Shown here piece after piece: positions 17,021 to 24,712 of a stretch of DNA of 64,000 nucleotides. A program made the position numbers and the translations under genes. Position 1 is the first letter of the stretch; every line of letters begins with the position of its first letter. This DNA comes from Niallia alba (GTDB lineage: Bacteria > Bacillota > Bacilli > Bacillales > Cytobacillaceae), in contig NZ_JABBPK010000001.1 in assembly GCF_012933555.1 (NCBI RefSeq), positions 3,822,001 to 3,886,000 on the forward strand. Direction: 5' to 3'. The notes under the pieces were generated by a model, which was given only the letters and a program-made list of their open reading frames with translations, was not told where the DNA came from and searched no databases.

Positions 17021-17687
17021 CATTGATTGGAATTATATTATAGAATTACTTCCTGATTTAAATTCTGCTTTTTTTGAAACTTTATATATGGTAGGCATCT
17101 CTATTGTTGTGGCCATTATTGTGGGTTTACCGTTAGGAATACTTTTATTTGTTACCGATAAAGGGTTATTTCTAGAAAACCCATTTATTAAAAACATTGT
17201 TGGCTTTGCTGTGAATATGGTTCGCTCGATCCCTTTTATTATCTTATTAATAGCTCTTTTACCTTTAGCAAAATGGATTACAAACACAACAATCGGTCCA
17301 ACTGCGGCTTCCGTTTCTCTATCAGTCGCTGCCATTCCTTTTTTTGCGAGAATAGTAGAACAAGCTCTTCGAGAAATTGATAAAGGGGTTATTGAAGCTT
17401 CAGTCGCTATCGGAGCTTCCCCCTTGATGATTATTTGGCAAGTATTAATTCCAGAAGCGAGACCAGGAATCATTCAAGGGATTACTATTACGATAATCAA
17501 TTTAATAGCCTATTCTGCCATGGCCGGAATAGTCGGCGGCGGCGGTGTTGGCGATCTTGCGATTCAATATGGCTATTATCGTTATGATAATACTGTAATG
17601 ATTACAACCGTAGTTGTTCTTATCTGTTTAGTTCAAATCATTCAATTTTTCGGAGACAAAATTTCAAAAACATTGGATAAACGTTAA
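17010..17687 (+). CDS. metI: Methionine ABC transporter permease MetI/MetP
   Basis: 225 residues with about five membrane helices. The EAA loop that docks on the ATPase is EASVAIGASPLMIIWQVLIPEA near 130-150, and GIVGGGGVGDLA follows near 175. Called metP in B. subtilis. AGGTGATCC precedes ATG inside the end of metN. Second gene of the S-box operon, 29 bases before metQ. Confidence 0.95.
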   Translation: MPLSIDWNYIIELLPDLNSAFFETLYMVGISIVVAIIVGLPLGILLFVTDKGLFLENPFIKNIVGFAVNMVRSIPFIILLIALLPLAKWITNTTIGPTAASVSLSVAAIPFFARIVEQALREIDKGVIEASVAIGASPLMIIWQVLIPEARPGIIQGITITIINLIAYSAMAGIVGGGGVGDLAIQYGYYRYDNTVMITTVVVLICLVQIIQFFGDKISKTLDKR

Positions 17688-17716
17688 ATCGAAATAATAC
17701 TTTAGGAGGAAAAACA

Positions 17717-18538
17717 ATGAAAAAAATACTTATCGGATTTCTTTTACTACTATCATTTAGTGTACTTAGCGCTTGTGGACAAGAGAAAGACAATGCGGAC
17801 GCAGGAGAGAAAAAAGAGATTAATATAGGTGCAACTTCTGGCCCTTATGCAGACATGGTAAAAAAAGCAATTAAACCTATTCTTGAAGATAAAGGCTATA
17901 AAGTAGAAGTTACAGAGTTTACTGACTATGTGCAACCAAATAATGCATTAGCTGAAGGAAGTATTGATGCGAACCTATTCCAACACAAAATTTATCTGGA
18001 ATCTTTTGCTGCACAAAATAATTTAGAGTTATCCGAACTAATTTCTGTTCCAACTGCTCCAATGGGCATTTATTCAAATAAATTTGACAGTTTAGAAGCC
18101 ATTACAGATGGTGCGACAATTGCTATCCCTAATGATCCAACTAATGCAGCTCGTGCCTTCTTAATTTTAGAAGAAGCAGGTTTAATTGAAATTGATTCAG
18201 CTGCCGATCCACTTACTGTCTCTGATAAAGATGTAACGAAAAATATTAAAAACTTAAAATTCGAACCAATTGAAGCAGCACAATTACCACGTGCTGTAGA
18301 CAGTGTAGATTTATCTGCTGTTCCAGGGAACTTCGCACTAGCAGCTAAAATGAATTTATTAGATTCCCTTCAATTAGAAAATATGCTGGACCAATATCGT
18401 AACCGTGTTGTTGTTAATACAAAAGATTTAGATACTCCATTTGCTAAAGACATTAAAGCAGCTGTTGAATCAGCAGAGTTTGAAAAAGTAATTGATGAAG
18501 AATTTGAAGGCTTTGGGAAACCAGAGTGGATGAAGTAA
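17717..18538 (+). CDS. metQ: Methionine-binding lipoprotein MetQ
   Basis: 273 residues, NlpA/MetQ family. Signal peptide with lipobox LSAC (acylated cysteine at 20), then INIGATSGPYADMVKKAIKP and the family pattern YVQPNNALAEGSIDANLFQH, IPNDPTNAARAFLILEEAGL, and a C-terminal VVNTKDLDTPF. It captures methionine at the outer membrane face for MetNI. AGGAGG lies 8 bases upstream. Ends the operon before a strong terminator. Confidence 0.96.
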   Translation: MKKILIGFLLLLSFSVLSACGQEKDNADAGEKKEINIGATSGPYADMVKKAIKPILEDKGYKVEVTEFTDYVQPNNALAEGSIDANLFQHKIYLESFAAQNNLELSELISVPTAPMGIYSNKFDSLEAITDGATIAIPNDPTNAARAFLILEEAGLIEIDSAADPLTVSDKDVTKNIKNLKFEPIEAAQLPRAVDSVDLSAVPGNFALAAKMNLLDSLQLENMLDQYRNRVVVNTKDLDTPFAKDIKAAVESAEFEKVIDEEFEGFGKPEWMK

Positions 18539-18563
18539 ACAAATATTTGCTCTAACGTAGTAA

Positions 18564-18609
18564 AGCAAGCTAGACTGAGAAACTCTATCTCAGCCTAGCT
18601 TGCTTTTTT
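18564..18609 (+). terminator. Terminator of metNIQ
   Basis: Long stem GCAAGCTAGACTGAGA/TCTCAGCCTAGCTTGC (one mismatch) followed by TTTTTT. Confidence 0.9.
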
Positions 18610-18785
18610 CTTATTTTAAATTATTTTTATTTTCTGATTATTAAAATAAAGTCACATTTTTACCTTATTTCTTTCACAAATTGGACACACCTCCCCTCTC
18701 TACAACTGCAATGTGTGTGTTAATATAATGTTGTATTGTGAATCCATTCACAGACAATAAAAAAGAACAATTATAGGGGGAACAA

Positions 18786-19334
18786 ATGATGAAAATTACA
18801 CCAAAAATTTTACTTGCTTCAATCTTAGCAGGAGCGCTTTTAACTGCTTGCGGAAATACAGACACAGAACCAAAAAAAGAAGATAATAAAGCTGAGGATA
18901 AAGCTGATGTAGTAACAACTGCTTCTATCGTTAACGAAGCAGATGCATTAGTTAATGGATTAAGTGAAAACGGTACTTGGATTGTTGCAACACTTCAAGA
19001 TTTAACAGTTGACAGCGATATCGTAGTTGCAGGTGAATTCCACGATAAAGGTGATGCTGCAAATCCACTTTATCGTAAACTTGGTCTTTATACACAAGAT
19101 GAAGATCATAACATCATTGATTCTTTCACTTTAACTGCTCCTAAAATGACAGTACAAAGTGAAAACTTCAAAATTCAAGGTGGTACATTTGTTGGTGATG
19201 TTTATGTAGAAGCTAACGGATTTACTGTAGACGCAACTGCAAAAGTTGATGGTAATGTATACTACAAGAGCGATGAATTCAAAGCATCTGCTGTAATTGA
19301 TGGAGAAGTAACTGGTGAACAAGAAGTACAATAA
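18786..19334 (+). CDS. Putative secreted lipoprotein with bactofilin-like repeats
   Basis: 182 residues. Signal peptide with lipobox LTAC (about residues 18-21), an acidic/lysine linker, then a domain rich in short beta-type periods: DLTVDSDIVVAGEFHDKGD, MTVQSENFKIQGGTFVGDVYV, then GFTVDATAKVDGNVYY and AVIDGEVTGE. These look like the six-residue turns of polymer-forming bactofilin folds, but the protein is exported. AGGGGG precedes ATGATG. Monocistronic, with its own terminator. Family and function not recognised. Confidence 0.7.
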   Translation: MMKITPKILLASILAGALLTACGNTDTEPKKEDNKAEDKADVVTTASIVNEADALVNGLSENGTWIVATLQDLTVDSDIVVAGEFHDKGDAANPLYRKLGLYTQDEDHNIIDSFTLTAPKMTVQSENFKIQGGTFVGDVYVEANGFTVDATAKVDGNVYYKSDEFKASAVIDGEVTGEQEVQ

Positions 19335-19343
19335 TAGCCTATA

Positions 19344-19374
19344 AACCTAGCTGAAACTCAGCTAGGTTTTTTTA
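19344..19374 (+). terminator. Terminator after the lipoprotein gene
   Basis: 11 bp stem AACCTAGCTGA/TCAGCTAGGTT followed by TTTTT. Confidence 0.9.
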
Positions 19375-19439
19375 TTTTATTTTTTCATCCTTCTTCCTCT
19401 CCTCCTACAAAAAAATCTTCCCATATTATTCTCTATTTA

Positions 19440-19588
19440 AAGAAAACTTCCATCATTGGGAGGTTTCCCTTATCCCTATCTGATGATTAGTGTCCCTTAT
19501 GGGCGAGTTTCAACGTCTAAGCCTAGCCTCCTCTATTTTCTACAGCTTGAGGCAGGAATCTTCCTGCCCGTTAAGAATAGGATAAATT
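19440..19588 (+). repeat. Repeat family A, full copy 3
   Basis: Contains CATCATTGGGAGG with ATCTGATGATTAG (first stem), TTATGGGCGAG (19497-19507) with CTGCCCGTTAA (second stem) and the ACAGCTTGAGG box. Same orientation as the other copies. Sits between a terminator and the mntH promoter. Confidence 0.75.
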
Positions 19589-19624
19589 CACAAAATTTCT
19601 CCTAACTTATTTAACACAAATAGA

Positions 19625-19682
19625 TTGACAATTTTCTAATTTAGGAATATCTTTTATATAAAAGTTGCATTAGAGAAACTTT
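19625..19682 (+). promoter_or_regulatory. mntH promoter with MntR-like operator
   Basis: TTGACA (19625-19630), 17-base spacer, TATCTT (19648-19653). Directly after it, 19661-19682 is an inverted repeat AAAGTT-N10-AACTTT with the central GCATTAGAGAAAC typical of MntR boxes in Bacillus. The site would cover the start point, so Mn(II)-MntR would repress mntH. Confidence 0.65.
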
Positions 19683-19711
19683 TTAAACCAAAGTAAAATC
19701 AGGTGAGAAAA

Positions 19712-20986
19712 ATGGGAAGAAACCAATCAATAGAAGGTACCCCTTCTAGATCAGCAAAAAGTATTTTAAATGGGGAAGTTAAAGGTCTAAAAAGAATCCT
19801 TCCCTTTTTAGGTCCAGCATTCATTGCAGCGATTGCATACATTGATCCAGGAAATTTCGCAACGAATATTGCTGCTGGATCAAAATACGGCTATTTATTA
19901 TTATGGGTAATTCTATTTTCCAATATTATGGCATTAGTCATTCAATCATTATCAGCAAAATTAGGAATTGCTACAGGCAAAAACTTAGCTGAAGTAGCTA
20001 GAGAAGAATTTCCAAAACCAGTTTCTATCGGTTTGTGGATACAAGGTGAACTTGTTATTATGGCAACTGATTTAGCAGAATTTATTGGGGCTGCACTTGG
20101 TATCTACCTCCTTTTTGGCATTCCTCTATTGGAGGCTAGTCTAATTGCAGCTGTCGGGTCTTTTGCTATTCTTGAATTACAAAGACGAGGCTATCGATCC
20201 CTAGAAGCGGGAATTACCGGCATGTTATTCATTGTTGTCCTTTCATTTATCGTACAAATGTTCTTTGCGAAGCCGGATGTTCCATCTTTACTTCACGGAT
20301 TATTTACCCCTCAATTTGATGGAATGGATAGTGTTATTTTAGCAGCAGGAATCCTTGGCGCAACTGTTATGCCCCATGCTATTTACTTACATTCTGCATT
20401 AACACAAAAAAGAATTGTTGGGGAAACAGATAAAGAGAAAAAGCAAATTTTCCGCTTTGAATTTATCGATATTCTCATTGCCATGTTGATTGCAGGTTTT
20501 ATTAACGGAGCGATATTGATCGTTTCTAGTGCATTATTTCATAAGAATGGATTATTTGTGGAAGATTTAGATATAGCTTTTAACTATTTCGGACAATTAG
20601 TTAGCCCCCTTTCAGCCATTCTATTTGGATTGGGATTATTAATAGCCGGATTATCTAGCTCATCTGTGGGTACAATGTCCGGTGATGTGATTATGCAAGG
20701 GTTTATCCATTTTCGTATTCCATTATATGTTAGAAGATTTATTACAATGGTACCGCCAATTGCTATCATAGCACTCGGAATTAATCCAACGACTGCACTT
20801 GTTGCAAGTCAAGTAACCTTATCGTTTGGAATTGGTTTTGCTCTTATTCCACTAATAATGTTTACTAGTTCAAAACGTATCATGGGAAATCTAGTTAACA
20901 CGAAATGGATTACGGTTATTTCATGGATAATGGCTATTTTAATTGTCGCATTAAACCTCTTTATTCTTGTTCAAACATTTCAGTAA
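19712..20986 (+). CDS. mntH: Nramp-family Mn2+/H+ symporter MntH
   Basis: About 424 residues. Nramp fold with the metal-binding IAAIAYIDPGNFATNI (helix 1, DPGN) and the helix 6 ATVMPHAIYLHSAL (MPH), eleven hydrophobic helices, and an internal GLLIAGLSSSSVGTMSG. It imports manganese with protons. AGGTGAGAAAA favours the ATG at 19712 rather than the GTG at 19703. The MntR-like site upstream supports manganese control. A hairpin element (21093-21145) lies in its 3' region. Confidence 0.95.
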   Translation: MGRNQSIEGTPSRSAKSILNGEVKGLKRILPFLGPAFIAAIAYIDPGNFATNIAAGSKYGYLLLWVILFSNIMALVIQSLSAKLGIATGKNLAEVAREEFPKPVSIGLWIQGELVIMATDLAEFIGAALGIYLLFGIPLLEASLIAAVGSFAILELQRRGYRSLEAGITGMLFIVVLSFIVQMFFAKPDVPSLLHGLFTPQFDGMDSVILAAGILGATVMPHAIYLHSALTQKRIVGETDKEKKQIFRFEFIDILIAMLIAGFINGAILIVSSALFHKNGLFVEDLDIAFNYFGQLVSPLSAILFGLGLLIAGLSSSSVGTMSGDVIMQGFIHFRIPLYVRRFITMVPPIAIIALGINPTTALVASQVTLSFGIGFALIPLIMFTSSKRIMGNLVNTKWITVISWIMAILIVALNLFILVQTFQ

Positions 20987-21092
20987 TGACATAGAAAATA
21001 TTTTAAAAACTATTTTTATAAAGTTTGATGCAAGTAACTCGTAGCATGAGTAGTAATTGCCGCTATCGAAAACATTTTTCCAGAAAAAAACA

Positions 21093-21145
21093 AAGAAAAG
21101 ACGGGAGACTCAAGAGTAACGGGTTCGGTTTTGAAGTACAAAATT
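21093..21145 (+). repeat. Hairpin element D, left copy (3' of mntH)
   Basis: About 50 bases starting AAGAAAAGACGGGAGACTC and containing AACGGGTTCGG then AAGTACAAAA. Nearly the same sequence lies in inverted orientation at 24002-24058 after sodC. Arms ACTCAA and TTGAAGT can pair with one bulge. In the other copy the same positions read ACTCTT and AAGAGT, a compensated change, so the structure looks conserved. The rest of 20987-21226 is AT-rich with no other feature seen. Confidence 0.6.
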
Positions 21146-21226
21146 TAAATTAACAATAAAAAAAACGTACCGATTAACACATTTTTCAACCGATAATTAT
21201 CAGTTAAATTAGCATTAAAAATCGCC

Positions 21227-21255
21227 AAAAGAGGGATGGAAACCATCCCTCTTTT
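21227..21255. terminator. Terminator after the small membrane protein gene
   Basis: 13 bp stem AAAAGAGGGATGG/CCATCCCTCTTTT. It suits the minus-strand gene that ends at 21264 and would also stop readthrough from mntH. Confidence 0.8.
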
Positions 21256-21263
21256 AATGTTAT

Positions 21264-21506
21264 TTATGCTCTTTTCTTACTTCGCCAAAATACTATTGTG
21301 AGTATAAGAAGTAGAATTGGTATAAACCCAATTAGCCTCAATCCGTTTTCTGCACCAAGAAAGTAATAAGCGACTGGTAGGAACGTTACAGAACTGATAA
21401 GCATTGATACCCAAGACCGCTTTACTAATCCAATTAGTAATGTAATTATTGAAACCCCGAAGGAGACCTGCCAAAGAAAAACAATCCAATTGAATGTATC
21501 CAACAC
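21264..21506 (-). CDS. Small hydrophobic membrane protein, unknown function
   Basis: 80 residues with three hydrophobic stretches: WIVFLWQVSFGVSIITLLIG, SMLISSVTFLPVAYYFLG, and LRLIGFIPILLLILTIVFW, ending in basic SKKRA (cytoplasmic tail expected). The upstream GGGGTGAGGAGT is an adequate ribosome site for the ATG. It lies downstream of the transposase-like gene on the same strand and could be a native gene or part of the element. No family recognised. Confidence 0.6.
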   Translation of the reverse strand: MLDTFNWIVFLWQVSFGVSIITLLIGLVKRSWVSMLISSVTFLPVAYYFLGAENGLRLIGFIPILLLILTIVFWRSKKRA

Positions 21507-21580
21507 TCCTCACCCCTTTATGATTTATATTATAATTTTAACATATATTTCCACTATCCTTTGATAACTTTTCAGAATAT

Positions 21581-23536
21581 TTATCTTAGATAAATAATGT
21601 CGTTTAATTCATATTGTTTTTTAGCTATTCCTAATCGTTGAGCAGGTGTAGCGATTGTTTCAGTTTTTCCTTCCTTTGTCTTATAAGCCAAACAGAAATT
21701 GTAATAAGTCCGAAGGATGGTTAAAGCCATTTGAGCATACTTTGGATTGAAGTTTGAGTAAATATAGCTCTTTCCATCGCCACGAGCCGTTGTCAGTGGT
21801 CTTTCTAAAATGGATAACCTTCTCCGAATGTGTTGAATGAAGGTGTTCGTGGCATTATCATTCACATTTACAATTAATGCCGCAACATCTTTTGCCTCAA
21901 GAAAGGAGACATCCGTTGTGCAATCAACTGACCGAAACCCTCTGTCAGGTGTAGCTAAAGGATGTTCAATTGGATTATCGGCATACTCGTTATGGGAACT
22001 CACCCCATCTGATTCGACTTTATGGAATTTGTGAGTTTCAAATAATTCCGTAAGGTATAGATATGCCAATTTGCGTAAAGAATTTGTTCCTATATCCCTT
22101 ACTGAGCCCCACTCCAATAAATTCGCTTTTGCCTCCTTAAATTCCTCATAGGCTTTCTTGCGAGATTTGGTCTTATCCGTTTGGCATAAAAAATGGTGTC
22201 CATCTGTACGGCGAATTTCCTGCGAAAATACACGATGGATGGAGTTGATTAATGATTTATCATCATCGGTGACAAAACGCCATTCAGAAGTCTTTACAAG
22301 CTGTTTAATCAACCAAAAATGAGCGATAGTGGTGTAGGCTGCCTGAACGTGCAGTCCGTCAATATATTTCTCCCGACGTTCTATTTTAAGCAGTTCTTTA
22401 TGGTAATCCGATTGTGTTTGTGTATCATTTTTAGATGGTGGCATTGGGAAATGAGAATATGCATCAAACCGAGCGTGTTTTTTAGCAAATAAGTTTAAAT
22501 GGTCTTCTTTCAACAATGCCGTATCAAGGGCAATGTCACTTAAGGTAATATCCCAATCATATGCCACATCACATCGAAACACATACCTGGAGAGAACATC
22601 AGCGGAAATAACTACACTTGTTGGTAGTTGAAGTTCCTCGATTCCATCAAATTGAGAACTGCCTTGCCCCTTTTTGCGGACATTATTTAAATAATAGGTC
22701 ATCTTATCCGTATTCAACCACATTTTCTTGAATTCAGCGTTTATTAAAGGCTTGGTTTCGTGTTTTTCTAGAAACTCCAAACACCTTCGGTATAAGATTT
22801 CGAGCTTATCATAATAAGTACCTCTGCCAATCCCTAAGATTTCACAGGTTCTACTCACTGGCGTTCGATTAAGCAGGAGTTTAGCAAATAACGGCATTAT
22901 CTCGCTTCTTTTCTGGTGGTAGGTGGATGATTGCCTTTGGTTTGGGAGCACATTGGTAAACTTCTTACACTCCTTACATTGGTATCGTTGAGAGTTAGCC
23001 GTACTTTTTCCTCTTTTATAGAAAGTTTTTGGTTCGATAAAAGGGGTTAAATCAGAAGCAATACACCCTTCCTTATGAAAATCATAATCTGGTTCAATAT
23101 CCTCAACCGTTTGAATACGGACCAATCGTTCAATTTCTTCCGCCACAGACCAATTCGAAACAACATAAGTCCTAGAGTCCAAAACTGCACCGTATCCTAT
23201 TTTGATGGGGTCTGGATTACAATTTAATGATTTATCATCACCCGCACCAGAAAGTTTATATCGGCTCGGTTTACCCTTTACATCAAACTTCTCTTGAGGC
23301 AAACCGAACCACTTACAATAAGGATTGAGGCAATGATTGTACTGGAATTGGAGTAGTTGTCCATTCCAAGTTAACTCAGCAGGTTTAAATAACAACTCTT
23401 TATATTTTGTGCCAAACTGTTTTGGTGTGAGTTTGTCGTAATCTTTCAAACGGTTCGTTAGCTCCTCGTTTGACAAAGGGGAATGGACAATAACAGGATT
23501 ATCATCTTTAGTAGCTAACCGTTTTAACTTAGCCAA
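21581..23536 (-). CDS. Large zinc-finger transposase-like protein
   Basis: 651 residues. N-terminal Cys pairs (CLNPYC around 69-74) and a zinc ribbon CKECKKF near 189 precede a helix-turn-helix-like CEILGIGRGTYYDKLEILYR. A central region has VVISADVLSRYVF and WRFVTDDDKSLI, candidate acidic residues of an RNase H-type catalytic core. The C-terminus TPAQRLGIAKKQYELNDIIY matches the ends of many DDE transposases. TTG start after GGAGGAGG; it overlaps the small upstream gene by 8 bases. Exact IS family not recognised, and it may be an integrase of a larger element. Confidence 0.65.
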   Translation of the reverse strand: MAKLKRLATKDDNPVIVHSPLSNEELTNRLKDYDKLTPKQFGTKYKELLFKPAELTWNGQLLQFQYNHCLNPYCKWFGLPQEKFDVKGKPSRYKLSGAGDDKSLNCNPDPIKIGYGAVLDSRTYVVSNWSVAEEIERLVRIQTVEDIEPDYDFHKEGCIASDLTPFIEPKTFYKRGKSTANSQRYQCKECKKFTNVLPNQRQSSTYHQKRSEIMPLFAKLLLNRTPVSRTCEILGIGRGTYYDKLEILYRRCLEFLEKHETKPLINAEFKKMWLNTDKMTYYLNNVRKKGQGSSQFDGIEELQLPTSVVISADVLSRYVFRCDVAYDWDITLSDIALDTALLKEDHLNLFAKKHARFDAYSHFPMPPSKNDTQTQSDYHKELLKIERREKYIDGLHVQAAYTTIAHFWLIKQLVKTSEWRFVTDDDKSLINSIHRVFSQEIRRTDGHHFLCQTDKTKSRKKAYEEFKEAKANLLEWGSVRDIGTNSLRKLAYLYLTELFETHKFHKVESDGVSSHNEYADNPIEHPLATPDRGFRSVDCTTDVSFLEAKDVAALIVNVNDNATNTFIQHIRRRLSILERPLTTARGDGKSYIYSNFNPKYAQMALTILRTYYNFCLAYKTKEGKTETIATPAQRLGIAKKQYELNDIIYLR

Positions 23537-23780
23537 TTACATCCTCCTCCAATGAATGTTCCAATTCTAATTGTTTCACGATACGGCGATTATTTCGCTT
23601 CTTTTCAATCCAACCAATGAAATCTTTGTCTTCAAGGATGTTCAACAAGAACTTATCAACAATTTCACTTTCGCTGTATTCCGTATATTCGGCATAGTAT
23701 TTAACAATGGCTCTGGTCCGTTCTGACAACAGCCAATCGACTTTTTCAACATTCTTGTTTTTCGGTTTAATAAAGTTCAT
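23529..23780 (-). CDS. Small ribbon-helix-helix-like protein partnered with the transposase
   Basis: 83 residues from the ATG at 23780, chosen for GAGGTG eight bases upstream; a longer frame to 23834 lacks one. The sequence VDWLLSERTRAIVKYYAEYTEYSESEIVDKFL resembles a CopG/MetJ-type ribbon-helix-helix core, followed by a charged helical tail. Its 3' end overlaps the transposase-like gene by 8 bases, so the two are co-translated. Probable DNA-binding accessory or repressor of the element. The TATGCTAWTTWA repeats upstream are candidate sites. Confidence 0.55.
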   Translation of the reverse strand: MNFIKPKNKNVEKVDWLLSERTRAIVKYYAEYTEYSESEIVDKFLLNILEDKDFIGWIEKKRNNRRIVKQLELEHSLEEDVIG

Positions 23781-23887
23781 CCTTGTTTCACCTCTATATT
23801 TGACATCAATTTTAGCAATTATTTTGGGATACATTTTAGCATACTTTTCGAATGTATGACATTAGCTATTGTCTTCCTGTTAATTAG

Positions 23888-24002
23888 TATGCTAATTTAT
23901 GTGCTATTTTATACGTCAATTGCGATTAAACCCTTTTAAATCAACAAAAATAAAAGGTTCAAATCATATGCGATTTGAACCTAAAATTGATATGCTATTT
24001 AA
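23888..24002. repeat. Repeated TATGCTA-type motifs upstream of the element genes
   Basis: Two adjacent 12-base units, TATGCTAATTTA (23888-23899) and TGTGCTATTTTA (23900-23911), a third TATGCTATTTAA (23991-24002), and an inverted AGCATA at 23838-23843. This iteron-like set is in the upstream region of the RHH-like gene and near the right copy of element D. It could bind the small RHH protein or the transposase. Confidence 0.4.
23945..23982 (-). terminator. Terminator downstream of sodC (minus strand)
   Basis: 11 bp stem AGGTTCAAATC/GATTTGAACCT with an ATATGC loop; followed on the minus strand by TTTTATTTTTG. It lies beyond hairpin element D, so element D is within the sodC transcript. Confidence 0.8.
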
Positions 24003-24058
24003 GTTTTTGTACTCTTAATCCGAACCCGTTAACTCAAGAGTCGCCTGTCTTTTTTCTT
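24002..24058 (-). repeat. Hairpin element D, right copy (3' of sodC)
   Basis: On the minus strand it reads GAAGAAAAAAGACAGGCGAC, then AACGGGTTCGG and AGAGTACAAAA, matching 21093-21145 over about 50 bases. Arms ACTCTT and AAGAGT pair perfectly. It begins 10 bases after the sodC stop. It may be the end of a mobile element or a 3'-UTR RNA structure shared with mntH. Confidence 0.6.
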
Positions 24059-24067
24059 CACCAAGAA

Positions 24068-24583
24068 CTATTTCTTCTTAATTGCTCCACACGCAATTCT
24101 TTCCCCAGAATCGCCTGCTGGTTGAGTCATTCCATCATCTTGTTGTTCAGTAATAACAATAGACGTCCCATCCTTTGTAAACAATGATGTTTTTCCATCT
24201 CTAAGAGTTACCTGTGGTGCCATTAGCTCAGCTTTTACTGTTCCATCTTCCTTTACTAGGATATTGGGCAAATCACCAGCATGGGCACCTTCTGGGTGAA
24301 GTAAACCATGTTCTTTATTATCTGGATTGAAGTGATTACCTGCAGATTGGAAATCAGGAGCATCACATTTATTCGTCTCATGTATATGAATACCATGGAT
24401 CCCTGGAGTTAAACCTTTTAAATTTAAAGATAATTTTACTCCCTTAGACTGTTCTTGTAGCTCAATTGTTCCTAAAGAGTCTCCAACATCATTAAACATT
24501 TCTACCTCTAATTTCGTCACTTCACCTTCCGCACAGCCGGTTAGGAAAAGGGTTATAAATGCCAATAAACTCAGTTTTTTCAT
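24068..24583 (-). CDS. sodC: Cu/Zn superoxide dismutase-like lipoprotein (SodC/YojM)
   Basis: 171 residues. Lipobox LTGC (about residues 14-17), then a SodC fold: GIHGIHIHE, GNHFNP, HGLLHPEGAHAGDLPN, and GERIACG, with the two disulfide cysteines (NKCDAP and IACG). Zinc ligands are present. Three copper ligand histidines are present, but the fourth, normally in VVHE/MIHA, is threonine in IVITEQ. The B. subtilis homologue YojM is also reported to lack copper ligands, so dismutase activity is doubtful. Monocistronic; GGAGG precedes ATG. Confidence 0.88.
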   Translation of the reverse strand: MKKLSLLAFITLFLTGCAEGEVTKLEVEMFNDVGDSLGTIELQEQSKGVKLSLNLKGLTPGIHGIHIHETNKCDAPDFQSAGNHFNPDNKEHGLLHPEGAHAGDLPNILVKEDGTVKAELMAPQVTLRDGKTSLFTKDGTSIVITEQQDDGMTQPAGDSGERIACGAIKKK

Positions 24584-24712
24584 CTTTTTTCCTCCATGGA
24601 CGGTTTGGTATTATTATTTGAAAAAGCCTTCATTATTATACAGCTCTTCTCGTTTATCATATACAGTCTATTTGTGATACTATAAAAGGAAATAATACTT
24701 GGAGGGATTTGA

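Noticed and set aside
17033-17473. 146-codon minus-strand frame within metI
   Set aside because: Antisense shadow of a strongly supported permease gene.
21550-23870. Direct repeat ACTTTTC(A)GAAT near both ends of the transposase-like gene pair
   Set aside because: Only about 17 of 23 bases agree in AT-rich DNA; likely chance.
24010-24055. tRNA-like T-arm (GGGTTCGG) suggesting an att site
   Set aside because: No acceptor, D or anticodon arms fit, and the inverted second copy explains the sequence better as a hairpin element.
21093-24058. Target-site duplication around the D hairpin elements
   Set aside because: Bases just outside the two copies do not form a direct repeat, so transposition with these ends is not demonstrated.
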